From Nonomuraea sp. (lineage in GTDB: Bacteria > Actinomycetota > Actinomycetes > Streptosporangiales > Streptosporangiaceae), in assembly GCA_013362835.1 (NCBI GenBank), contig JABFVJ010000302.1:1-5516 (forward strand): DNA of 5,516 bases, read 5' to 3'. This document shows, one piece after another, positions 1 through 4,436 of the stretch. Positions within the stretch are counted from its first letter, which is position 1. Each line of letters begins with the position of its first letter. The translations under genes and the position numbers were made by a program. The notes beneath the pieces are model-generated. The model ran no database searches. It was given only the letters and a program-made list of their open reading frames with translations, and was not told where the DNA came from.

Positions 1-951
1 GCCCCAGACGAGGGTCCCGGTGGGGTCGCCGGCGGCCGAGCGGCTGAGGAGGGCGGGCACCAGCGGGCCGAGCGCGAGTCCGGTCAGCGCGAATCCGGCC
101 ATCGAGAGCGGGACCGTGCCGCCGAGCCCGGCCAGGGCGATCCCGCAGCCGCCGCCTGCCCCGGCCACCAGGTACAACGTACGGAACGGCAGTCGTGGCA
201 GCGCGTGCGCGACGAGTCTGCCCGCGGTGAGCGCGGCCATGTAGACCGAGGGCGCGAGGCTCGCCGTCAACGGCCCGGCGCCACGGTGGTCCTCCAGCAG
301 GAGCACCGACCACTGCTCGACCGCGTTCTCGATGACGAGGGCGCAGGCGGCGAGCGCGCCCAGCACCACGGCGAGCCCCCACAGCCCGCGCCGGTCGGCG
401 GGGTCGCCGGAGGAGGCGGGCCGGCCGCGTCCCACGGGCAGCGCGACCAGCGACAGGGACGTGGCCGCCACCAGCAGCGCGATCACCACGAGCACGGTCC
501 CGACGCCGAGCCCCGTCGAACGGGCGAGACCGGTGGCGGGCGCGGCCACGATGACGGCGACGGGGAAGGCCGCGTGCACCGGCTGGAAGAGGCGGCGCCC
601 GGTCTCGCGTTCGACGCGTCCGGTGGTCAGGTTCAGCGCGACGTCGAGGGCGCCGCTGGCCGCGCCGAGCGCCAGCAGCCCGGCCGCGAGCTGCCAGAAC
701 GCGCTCACCATGGCGAGCCCCGCCACGGTGAGCGCGAACAGCGCGGAGGTGGCCGCCAGGGCCGCGCGCTCGCGCCCGCGCGCCAGCCTTCCGGTCAGCG
801 CCATCGCGGGCAGGGCGCCCAGGGGCACCGCGCTCAGCGCCAGCCCGAGGTCCTGCGCCGATACGCCCAGCTCCAGCTTGACGGCGGGCAGCAGGGCCGA
901 CCAGGAGCCCCAGAAGACGGCCCAGACGGCGCAGACCGCGATGAGCGGCAT
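1..951 (-). CDS. MFS transporter, YbjJ/fucose-permease-like (C-terminus outside window)
   Basis: Integral membrane transporter of the major facilitator superfamily, probably exporting or importing a small molecule that the sequence does not identify. The frame runs 317 codons from the ATG at 951 to the window edge without a stop; families like this are about 400 residues, so roughly the last two helices are missing. Seen: alternating hydrophobic helices separated by short basic loops (for example G-R-L-A-R-G-R after helix 2). Three stretches are typical of the YbjJ branch: A-L-D-V-A-L-N at 101-107 followed by an acidic/basic loop, Q-P-V-H-A-A-F at 123-129, and I-E-N-A-V-E-Q-W-S at 207-215 (family pattern E-x-A-x-x-D/Q-W-S). 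The start is supported by AAGGGGG ending 7 nt upstream. It is divergent from the SapA-like gene, with a dyad in the gap that could be its operator. The MFS call is firm; the subfamily is moderately supported and the substrate unknown. Confidence 0.88.
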   Translation of the reverse strand, partial: MPLIAVCAVWAVFWGSWSALLPAVKLELGVSAQDLGLALSAVPLGALPAMALTGRLARGRERAALAATSALFALTVAGLAMVSAFWQLAAGLLALGAASGALDVALNLTTGRVERETGRRLFQPVHAAFPVAVIVAAPATGLARSTGLGVGTVLVVIALLVAATSLSLVALPVGRGRPASSGDPADRRGLWGLAVVLGALAACALVIENAVEQWSVLLLEDHRGAGPLTASLAPSVYMAALTAGRLVAHALPRLPFRTLYLVAGAGGGCGIALAGLGGTVPLSMAGFALTGLALGPLVPALLSRSAAGDPTGTLVWG

Positions 952-968
952 TCACCAACCCCCTTGAA

Positions 969-988
969 TTACGGTTAAGTCTCCGTAA
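969..988. promoter_or_regulatory. Dyad TTACGG-N8-CCGTAA in divergent gap, candidate operator
   Basis: A perfect 6-bp inverted repeat with an 8-nt centre lies in the 79-bp gap between the divergent transporter and SapA-like genes, 18-37 nt upstream of the transporter start. Its position and 20-bp overall size suit a dimeric repressor site covering the transporter promoter. No regulator gene is visible in the window to pair with it. With arms of only 6 bp, chance occurrence is possible. Confidence 0.35.
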
Positions 989-1030
989 AGATCGACGACG
1001 TCCTTAATATCCCCTGCCGAAGGGACGATC

Positions 1031-1489
1031 GTGCTCACGCGAACGGTCATCGCGGCCGCTCTGGTCGCCGCCGGTGTCGCCGCCCTCCCCTCCTCCGCCT
1101 ACGCCGCCTCCGCCGCCTCCGCCGCCGAGACGCCCGAGCGGATCTGCGGGCCCGGCTTCCACCGCGTCCAGGACGGCCACCGGGCGATGAAGACCCGCGA
1201 CGGCGCGGTGTTCGGACACGTCTACCTGATGTACGACAAGCGCAGCGGCAAGAACTGCGTGGCCGCGATCAAGACCGCCTACCGCGGCACCCGTACGGTC
1301 ACCGGCGCCTCCATCGAGGTGCGCGGCGGCGCGCGCAGCGAGGACGTGCGGCGCTACCGCTTCTACGCCGAGACCGGCCACATCGACGGCAGGTGGAAGT
1401 GCGTGAAGTACGCGGGCTGGACGCGCGACCCCGGCAACCACGTCGAGGCGTGGGGCGGCCGCAACTCCTGGGGCAACTGCCGGGGCTGA
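1031..1489 (+). CDS. Secreted spore-associated protein A (SapA)-like small protein
   Basis: Small exported protein, 152 residues, resembling the SapA family first found on Streptomyces spores; the molecular role of that family is not established. Seen: residues 1-25 form a Sec signal peptide (basic T-R, hydrophobic Ala/Val core, A-Y-A cleavage site at 23-25), then a short Ala-Ser linker from a CCGCCT tandem repeat. The mature part has four cysteines (C39, C76, C124, C150) likely to form two disulfides, in contexts that match the family: C-G-P-G-F, V-Y-L-M-Y followed by G-K-N-C-V, Y-A near 112-113, K-C-V-K-Y, and a terminal G-N-C. The GTG start has GAAGGGA ending 5 nt upstream. A TAATAT at 1005-1010 could be its -10 element, but no convincing -35 is seen. 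The more basic, Arg-rich middle (85-110) is less typical of SapA. Secretion is well supported; the family assignment is by recalled pattern. Confidence 0.75.
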   Translation: MLTRTVIAAALVAAGVAALPSSAYAASAASAAETPERICGPGFHRVQDGHRAMKTRDGAVFGHVYLMYDKRSGKNCVAAIKTAYRGTRTVTGASIEVRGGARSEDVRRYRFYAETGHIDGRWKCVKYAGWTRDPGNHVEAWGGRNSWGNCRG

Positions 1490-1519
1490 CGGTCAAGAAA
1501 ACTCTTGTCACACCCCGGC
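1479..1519 (+). terminator. Hairpin across the SapA-like stop codon, possible terminator
   Basis: The arms GCCGGGG (1479-1485) and CCCCGGC (1513-1519) enclose TGA/TCA (1487-1489 with 1508-1510) and CAAGA/TCTTG (1494-1498 with 1503-1507), closing on an AAAC loop; four nt (1490-1493) bulge on the 5' side. No U-run follows, as is common for actinomycete terminators. The stem includes the stop codon of the SapA-like gene, and its 3' arm contains the -35 element of the next promoter, so it may instead act on that promoter. Confidence 0.45.
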
Positions 1520-1532
1520 GGCCTGTCCCGTC
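1506..1532 (+). promoter_or_regulatory. ECF41-type sigma factor promoter, TGTCACA-N16-CGTC
   Basis: TGTCACA at 1506-1512 is followed after exactly 16 nt by CGTC at 1529-1532. This is the published consensus for ECF41-group sigma factors (the group that includes mycobacterial SigJ), whose best-known targets are genes of the carboxymuconolactone decarboxylase, oxidoreductase and epimerase type. The gene immediately downstream is such a carboxymuconolactone decarboxylase-fold protein. Transcription would start near 1539-1541, leaving a leader of about 30 nt with the ribosome-binding site. No sigma-factor gene lies within this window. Confidence 0.72.
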
Positions 1533-1570
1533 CTGTGTCATGGGAACGACGACATCAGGAGGGGATCACC

Positions 1571-2017
1571 ATGACCCAGCGCATCGACATCGCGCAGCTC
1601 GCCCCCGAGGCCTACCGGGGGTTCCTCGCGGTCGAGAGGTACATGCACGACAGTGACCTGCCGGGCCCGACGGTCGAGCTGGTCAAGCTGCGGGCCAGCC
1701 AGATCAACGGCTGCGGCTACTGCGTGCACATGCACAGCGCCGACATGAAGAAGAACGGGGAGAGCGACGAGCGGCTGTGGTCGGTCGCGGCCTGGCGGGA
1801 GGCGACGGTCTTCACCCCGGCCGAGCGGGCGGCGCTCGCGCTGACCGAGGAGGCGACCAGGCTGGCCGACCGCGGCGAGGCCGTGCCCGACGAGGTGTGG
1901 GAGCAGGCGGCCGAGCACTATGACGAGAAGCAGCTCGCCGCGCTGGTCGTGTCGATCGCGATGATCAACGCCTGGAACCGGATCGGCGTCACCGCCCGCC
2001 TGGTCCCGGGCACCTGA
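1571..2017 (+). CDS. AhpD-like / carboxymuconolactone decarboxylase family protein
   Basis: Cytoplasmic AhpD-fold protein, 148 residues, the usual length for the YdfG-like branch of the carboxymuconolactone decarboxylase family. Seen: V-K-L-R-A-S-Q-I-N-G at 38-47 leads into C48-G-Y-C51-V-H-M-H55, the redox Cys pair and His of the AhpD active site, with E36 in the position of the conserved upstream acid. The C-terminal part has the family's I-N-A-W-N-R-I segment. The CxxC pair suggests thiol-based peroxidase or disulfide-reductase chemistry, not true lactone decarboxylation, but the physiological substrate is unknown. The ATG is chosen over an in-frame TTG at 1505 because AGGAGGGG (1557-1564) sits 6 nt before it and the ECF41 promoter would start the mRNA downstream of that TTG. 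Regulation by an ECF41 sigma factor is strongly suggested by the promoter. Family call secure; exact function open. Confidence 0.93.
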   Translation: MTQRIDIAQLAPEAYRGFLAVERYMHDSDLPGPTVELVKLRASQINGCGYCVHMHSADMKKNGESDERLWSVAAWREATVFTPAERAALALTEEATRLADRGEAVPDEVWEQAAEHYDEKQLAALVVSIAMINAWNRIGVTARLVPGT

Positions 2018-2036
2018 ACGATCGGACGGCCGGGAC
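2003..2036 (+). terminator. Weak inverted repeat at the end of the AhpD-like gene
   Basis: GTCCCGG (2003-2009) and CCGGGAC (2030-2036) form a perfect 7-bp stem around a 20-nt loop containing the TGA stop codon. There is no U-run. It is placed as a terminator would be, just before the next promoter, but a long loop in GC-rich DNA makes this tentative. Confidence 0.3.
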
Positions 2037-2053
2037 GAGCTTGTAGAAATGCG

Positions 2054-2082
2054 TTGAGCGCCCCCTCCGCCCCGGTTAGGTT
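2054..2082 (+). promoter_or_regulatory. Housekeeping-type promoter for the 33-residue mini-gene
   Basis: TTGAGC (2054-2059), a 17-nt spacer and TAGGTT (2077-2082) match the actinomycete principal sigma-factor pattern (TTGACA / TAGRRT-like) well. The start point would fall near 2089, so the mRNA would begin at the CAAG-repeat leader and carry about 80 nt before the ATG at 2168. The spacer is C-rich. Confidence 0.6.
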
Positions 2083-2088
2083 GTCGCG

Positions 2089-2126
2089 CAAGGCGGGTGG
2101 CAAGCACCCGCCAAGCCGCCGTCAAG
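2089..2126 (+). repeat. Four CAAG units spaced 11-12 nt in the leader
   Basis: CAAG occurs at 2089, 2101, 2112 and 2123, that is at intervals of 12, 11 and 11 nt. The 7-8 nt between copies are all G/C/T-rich but differ. In DNA, the copies fall close to one helical turn apart, as in a multi-site operator; in RNA, two of them lie in or next to hairpin loops. Both readings are inference. Confidence 0.4.
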
Positions 2127-2130
2127 CGGC
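2092..2130 (+). promoter_or_regulatory. Tandem hairpins in the 5' leader of the mini-gene
   Basis: Hairpin 1: GGCGGGTG (2092-2099) pairs perfectly with CACCCGCC (2105-2112) around the loop GCAAG. Hairpin 2: GCCGC (2115-2119) pairs with GCGGC (2126-2130), or one register over CGCCG (2117-2121) with CGGCG (2127-2131) around TCAAG. Both would lie at the extreme 5' end of the transcript predicted from the upstream promoter. They could protect the RNA, act as an attenuator or cis-regulatory element, or bind a protein. No match to a known riboswitch class is claimed. Confidence 0.45.
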
Positions 2131-2167
2131 GCGGCGCACGATCGCGGCAGAGGAAGGGGGAAGGACC

Positions 2168-2269
2168 ATGAAACGCGTCAGAGTCATGAGAACGACGACC
2201 AAGAAGCGTCCGCACCCGACGACCGAGCTGGATCTGCGCTCCCCGTCGGGGCGAAAGTTGCCCTATTAG
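2168..2269 (+). CDS. Basic 33-residue mini-protein, DLRxxxGR motif, unknown function
   Basis: Not recognised. A 33-residue, strongly basic peptide (10 Lys/Arg against 2 Asp/Glu) starting M-K-R-V-R and ending G-R-K-L-P-Y. It has no signal peptide, membrane segment or cysteine. Coding is supported by a clear upstream promoter, a purine-rich ribosome-binding region (AGGAAGGGGGAAGG, 2151-2164), G/C in about 26 of 33 third positions, and similarity to the neighbouring mini-protein: L21-D-L-R-S-P-S-G-R-K-L31 aligns with I36-D-L-R-A-Y-T-G-R-N-V46 there. The frame is open upstream to a TTG at 2054, but that lies in the predicted -35 element, so the ATG at 2168 is preferred. Its base composition is less GC-rich than its neighbours. 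A nucleic-acid-binding or regulatory small protein, a leader peptide or a modified-peptide precursor are all possible; no modification enzyme is present nearby. Confidence 0.6.
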   Translation: MKRVRVMRTTTKKRPHPTTELDLRSPSGRKLPY

Positions 2270-2320
2270 TTACCCTTTTACACCGAACTTACGGGTGTAT
2301 CGGTAGATAACAGAGGTAAC
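2269..2320 (+). promoter_or_regulatory. Nested inverted repeats between the two mini-genes
   Basis: Outer arms GTTACC (2269-2274) and GGTAAC (2315-2320) enclose inner arms TACACC (2279-2284) and GGTGTA (2294-2299) around a 9-nt loop. The outer arm starts at the last base of the 33-residue gene's stop codon. The spacer is distinctly richer in A+T than the rest of the window, as expected for a promoter or operator, and a TAGATA (2304-2309) resembles a -10 element without a good -35. It could be a terminator, an operator, or a leader structure for the next gene. Confidence 0.4.
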
Positions 2321-2323
2321 AGA
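2308..2323 (+). repeat. Direct repeat TAACAGA, 9-nt period
   Basis: TAACAGA occurs at 2308-2314 and again at 2317-2323, separated by GG. It lies 20-35 nt upstream of the 57-residue gene's start, where an activator or repressor could act, and its second copy overlaps the outer arm of the inverted repeat. Two copies only, so significance is uncertain. Confidence 0.35.
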
Positions 2324-2343
2324 AACATCACGGGGGGCTCACG

Positions 2344-2517
2344 ATGAAGAGGCTTGTGGTGGTGCCGCCACACATCGCCAGGCACAAGATCCGGGACATC
2401 CACGCGGCGGACCGCCGCAGGTCGTCCGTCGCCGCCGATCCCAAGGTCATCGACCTCCGGGCCTACACCGGCCGCAACGTGATCCACTTCCCGGGCGGGC
2501 CGACGCCGGCCGCCTGA
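2344..2517 (+). CDS. Basic 57-residue mini-protein, DLRxxxGR motif, unknown function
   Basis: Not recognised. A 57-residue protein with 11 Lys/Arg and 4 acidic residues (4 Asp, no Glu). It begins M-K-R-L-V-V-V-P-P, has a central R-R-R at 24-26, then V-I-D-L-R-A-Y-T-G-R-N-V at 35-46 and a Gly/Pro/Ala tail. The 36-46 segment matches the 33-residue neighbour in [IL]-D-L-R-x2-[ST]-G-R. Coding is supported by G or C in about 54 of 57 third codon positions; the overlapping minus-strand frame (2278-2487) lacks such support. The start ATG follows a run of six G (2332-2337) 6 nt upstream, a weaker ribosome-binding site than others here. No signal peptide, membrane helix or cysteine is present. It may share a transcript with the 33-residue gene, 74 nt upstream, or use a promoter in the AT-richer spacer. 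Function unknown. Confidence 0.65.
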   Translation: MKRLVVVPPHIARHKIRDIHAADRRRSSVAADPKVIDLRAYTGRNVIHFPGGPTPAA

Positions 2518-2586
2518 ACCCGCCTGGACTCACGGTCGAAGGCCGACCCCCGGCCGAAGATCGCGGACGGGCCGGCTCGGGTTCAG
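2514..2586. terminator. Candidate bidirectional terminator between convergent genes
   Basis: CTGAACCCG (2514-2522) and CGGGTTCAG (2578-2586) are perfect 9-bp inverted arms that each contain the stop codon of one converging gene (the 57-residue gene on plus, the flavoprotein on minus). Inside lies a smaller hairpin, GGCCG (2541-2545) with CGGCC (2551-2555) around ACCCC. There is no U-run. The symmetrical layout suits termination from both sides, although the outer loop is long (55 nt). Confidence 0.45.
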
Positions 2587-3203
2587 CCGTAGAGCTTCTT
2601 GGCGTACGACTCGCCGTAGTACGTCTCCAGCTCCTCCAGCGTCTCCTCGACGGCCTGCACCTCCTTGACCAGCCGCGCGTGCGAGGGCAGGACCGTCGGG
2701 TCCCACGACTCGGGCTTCCACAGCTGCGAACGCAGGAACGCCTTGGCGCAGTGGAAGAAGATCTGCTCGATCTCGACCACGAGGGCGAGGTGCGGCCGGT
2801 GCCCCTTGACGATCATCTCGTCGAAGAACGGGGCCTCGCGGACGAGCCGCGCGCGGCCGTTCACGCGCAGGGTCTCGTTGCGGCCGGGGATCAGGAAGAC
2901 CAGCCCGACGTGCGGGTTCTTGAGGATGTTGAGGAATCCGTCGGCCCGGCGGTTGCCCGGACGGTCGGGGATGGCGATCGTGGTGTCGTCGATGACGTGG
3001 ACGAACCCGGCGGGGTCGCCCTTGGGCGAGACGTCGCAGTTGCCCTCGGCGTCGGAGGTGGCGATCAGGCAGAACGGGGAGGCCGCCAGCCACTCGCGGT
3101 CGCGCTCGTGCAGTCGCACCCGCTCCTTGCTCACGGCTCTCGGCATGACCTCGCCGAGCAGCTCGCGCAGCTCGTCCTCCGACCCGATCTCCGCCCAGCT
3201 CAT
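2583..3203 (-). CDS. FMN-binding PPOX-type flavoprotein (pyridoxamine 5'-phosphate oxidase-like)
   Basis: Cytoplasmic split-barrel flavoprotein, 206 residues, of the pyridoxamine 5'-phosphate oxidase-like superfamily, matching the group known as PPOX class probable FMN-dependent enzyme, DR_2398 family. These are thought to be FMN-dependent oxidoreductases of unknown substrate, not true PdxH. Seen: a helical N-terminus, then S59-P-K-G-D-P-A-G-F67 and D72-D, I78-P-D-R-P-G-N-R-R86 (the strongest group signature, at the flavin phosphate region), N92-I-L-K-N-P-H-V-G, P106-G-R-N-E-T-L-R-V-N-G116, and H151-C-A-K-A-F-L-R-S-Q-L-W162. The ATG at 3203 is preceded by AGGAG with 5-nt spacing. It lies 73 bp downstream of the PrsW-type gene on the same strand and may be co-transcribed with it. 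The group assignment is confident; the reaction is not known. Confidence 0.92.
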   Translation of the reverse strand: MSWAEIGSEDELRELLGEVMPRAVSKERVRLHERDREWLAASPFCLIATSDAEGNCDVSPKGDPAGFVHVIDDTTIAIPDRPGNRRADGFLNILKNPHVGLVFLIPGRNETLRVNGRARLVREAPFFDEMIVKGHRPHLALVVEIEQIFFHCAKAFLRSQLWKPESWDPTVLPSHARLVKEVQAVEETLEELETYYGESYAKKLYG

Positions 3204-3276
3204 CTGATCTCCTCTCGGGGGTTACCGCCCGATTTTGTCAGGTGATCCGAGGGAGCGCGCGGCGGGGTGCCCGCGG

Positions 3277-4362
3277 TCACCAGCGGCGGGCGTGGGCCAT
3301 CGCCGACAGCAACGCCTCGCGTTCCATCGCGAACCTCGCCGGATCCATGCCTTGACGCTCGGCCCGCAGGTGGAGAATGGTCAGCTCGGTCGCCGCCTGC
3401 TGGTAGTCGCCCATCGCGCGGCCGACCCCGGCGCCCCTCGCCCACCTGCGCGCCGCCTTGCGTGCCTTGAGCGTGCTCAGCATGTGCACGTCGGCCGCCG
3501 TGACCAGCCCTGTCTGTCCGTACGTGGGCAGGTAGACGCCCATCTTGGAGACGAGCTGACGGCGTTCGACGACGGTCACCACGATGAGCAGGACGAGCGC
3601 CACCATGATCACCAGGTACGCGGTGCCGAGCCAGGCCAGCGACTGCGTGGAGGCGGCGCCGTTCCAGAGGCCGTGCAGGAAGACCGCGCCCAGGTAGCCG
3701 AGCGGGATCGCGGCGAACCTGGCGGGCGTGCGCCGGGTGAGGGCGTAGGCGACCCCGAGGCCGATCATCGAGGTGTAGATGGGGTGGCCGAGCGGGTCGA
3801 TGAGCCCTCTGAGCACGAACAGGCGGACCGCGCCGCCGGTGCCGTCCTCGCCGAAGGCGATCAGGTAGTAGCCGATGTTCTCCACGGCGGCGAAGCCGAG
3901 GCCGGCCATGGAGGCGTACACGATGCCGTCGGTCAGGCCGTCGATCTCTCGCTTCCTGCGCAGGAGCAGGAAGAGCGCCGAGCCCTTGAGCGCCTCCTCG
4001 ATCACGGGGGCGAGGAACACGGTGCCCACGTCGTCGACGAGCTGGGCGCCGTAGCCGGCCCGCAGGAACAGCGCCTGGCCCGCGAGCGTCAGCCCGACGC
4101 CGAGCACGATCGCCACTCCCCCGCCCCAGGCGAAGGCGAAGGCGAGGTGCAGCTTCGGCTCGGGCTCCAGCCGGTCGAGCGAGAGGACGGCCGCGAGCAG
4201 CACCGGCAGCGGCGCCACGCCCAGCAGCGCCGACAGCCCGAACCCGACCGGCCCGCCCTTGTACAGCATGAGGGCCAGGACGACCAGCGCGAGGACGCCC
4301 GAGACCACCAGACCGATCAGGAGCGCCTTACTGGGTCGCTGGACGAGCTGCGGAGCTGTCAT
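3277..4362 (-). CDS. PrsW family glutamic-type intramembrane protease
   Basis: Membrane-embedded protease, 361 residues, of the PrsW family, whose Bacillus member cleaves the anti-sigma factor RsiW to release an ECF sigma factor. Seen: hydrophobic helices at about 13-33 and 43-61, an L-D-R-L-E-P-E-P segment at 62-69 typical of actinobacterial members, further helices, and the family's catalytic motifs: P119-V-I-E122-E123-A-L-K126, D145-G-I-V-Y then A-V-E161-N162 in one helix, H193-P-I-Y-T, and H230-G-L-W-N234. The last helix (about 242-265) is followed by a cytosolic-looking, Arg-rich tail of nearly 100 residues that the short Bacillus protein lacks; tails like this are common in actinobacteria. 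The ATG has AGAAAGG ending 8 nt upstream. It lies between the amidohydrolase and flavoprotein genes on the same strand. No anti-sigma gene is visible here, so the substrate is unknown. Confidence 0.93.
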   Translation of the reverse strand: MTAPQLVQRPSKALLIGLVVSGVLALVVLALMLYKGGPVGFGLSALLGVAPLPVLLAAVLSLDRLEPEPKLHLAFAFAWGGGVAIVLGVGLTLAGQALFLRAGYGAQLVDDVGTVFLAPVIEEALKGSALFLLLRRKREIDGLTDGIVYASMAGLGFAAVENIGYYLIAFGEDGTGGAVRLFVLRGLIDPLGHPIYTSMIGLGVAYALTRRTPARFAAIPLGYLGAVFLHGLWNGAASTQSLAWLGTAYLVIMVALVLLIVVTVVERRQLVSKMGVYLPTYGQTGLVTAADVHMLSTLKARKAARRWARGAGVGRAMGDYQQAATELTILHLRAERQGMDPARFAMEREALLSAMAHARRW

Positions 4363-4396
4363 GGGGGGTGCCTTTCTACGACTGGTGCCCTTACTA

Positions 4397-4419
4397 TGCG
4401 CGTTCCCGCCTCACGCGCA
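4397..4419 (-). promoter_or_regulatory. Inverted repeat TGCGCGT-N9-ACGCGCA in the gap before the PrsW-type gene
   Basis: Perfect 7-bp arms at 4397-4403 and 4413-4419 with a 9-nt centre lie in the 74-bp gap between the amidohydrolase stop and the protease start. On the minus strand it could terminate amidohydrolase transcription (no U-run follows) or serve as an operator for the protease gene, since a TAGTAA that resembles a -10 follows it directly. No good -35 is seen. Confidence 0.35.
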
Positions 4420-4436
4420 CTTGACAGCCGCTTGCC

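Noticed and set aside
205..978. 257-codon plus-strand open frame
   Set aside because: It lies antisense to the MFS transporter, encodes a low-complexity Gly/Arg/Gln/His-rich sequence, and has no recognisable domain: a typical GC-rich shadow frame.
1106..1129. CCGCCT tandem repeat
   Set aside because: It encodes the Ala-Ser linker after the signal peptide of the SapA-like protein; an ordinary codon-level repeat, not an independent element.
2278..2487. 69-codon minus-strand open frame opposite the 57-residue gene
   Set aside because: The plus-strand frame has G or C at nearly every third codon position and shares a motif with its neighbour; the minus frame has neither support nor a good ribosome-binding site.
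2168..2517. Calling the mini-genes a RiPP biosynthetic cluster
   Set aside because: No radical SAM enzyme, cyclodehydratase, lanthionine synthetase, protease-transporter or RRE domain protein is present in the window, so a precursor-peptide role is only one possibility.
3262..3274. Short GCGGG-GTG-CCCGC hairpin after the PrsW-type gene
   Set aside because: Only five pairs around a 3-nt loop in very GC-rich DNA, with no U-run; too likely by chance to call a terminator.
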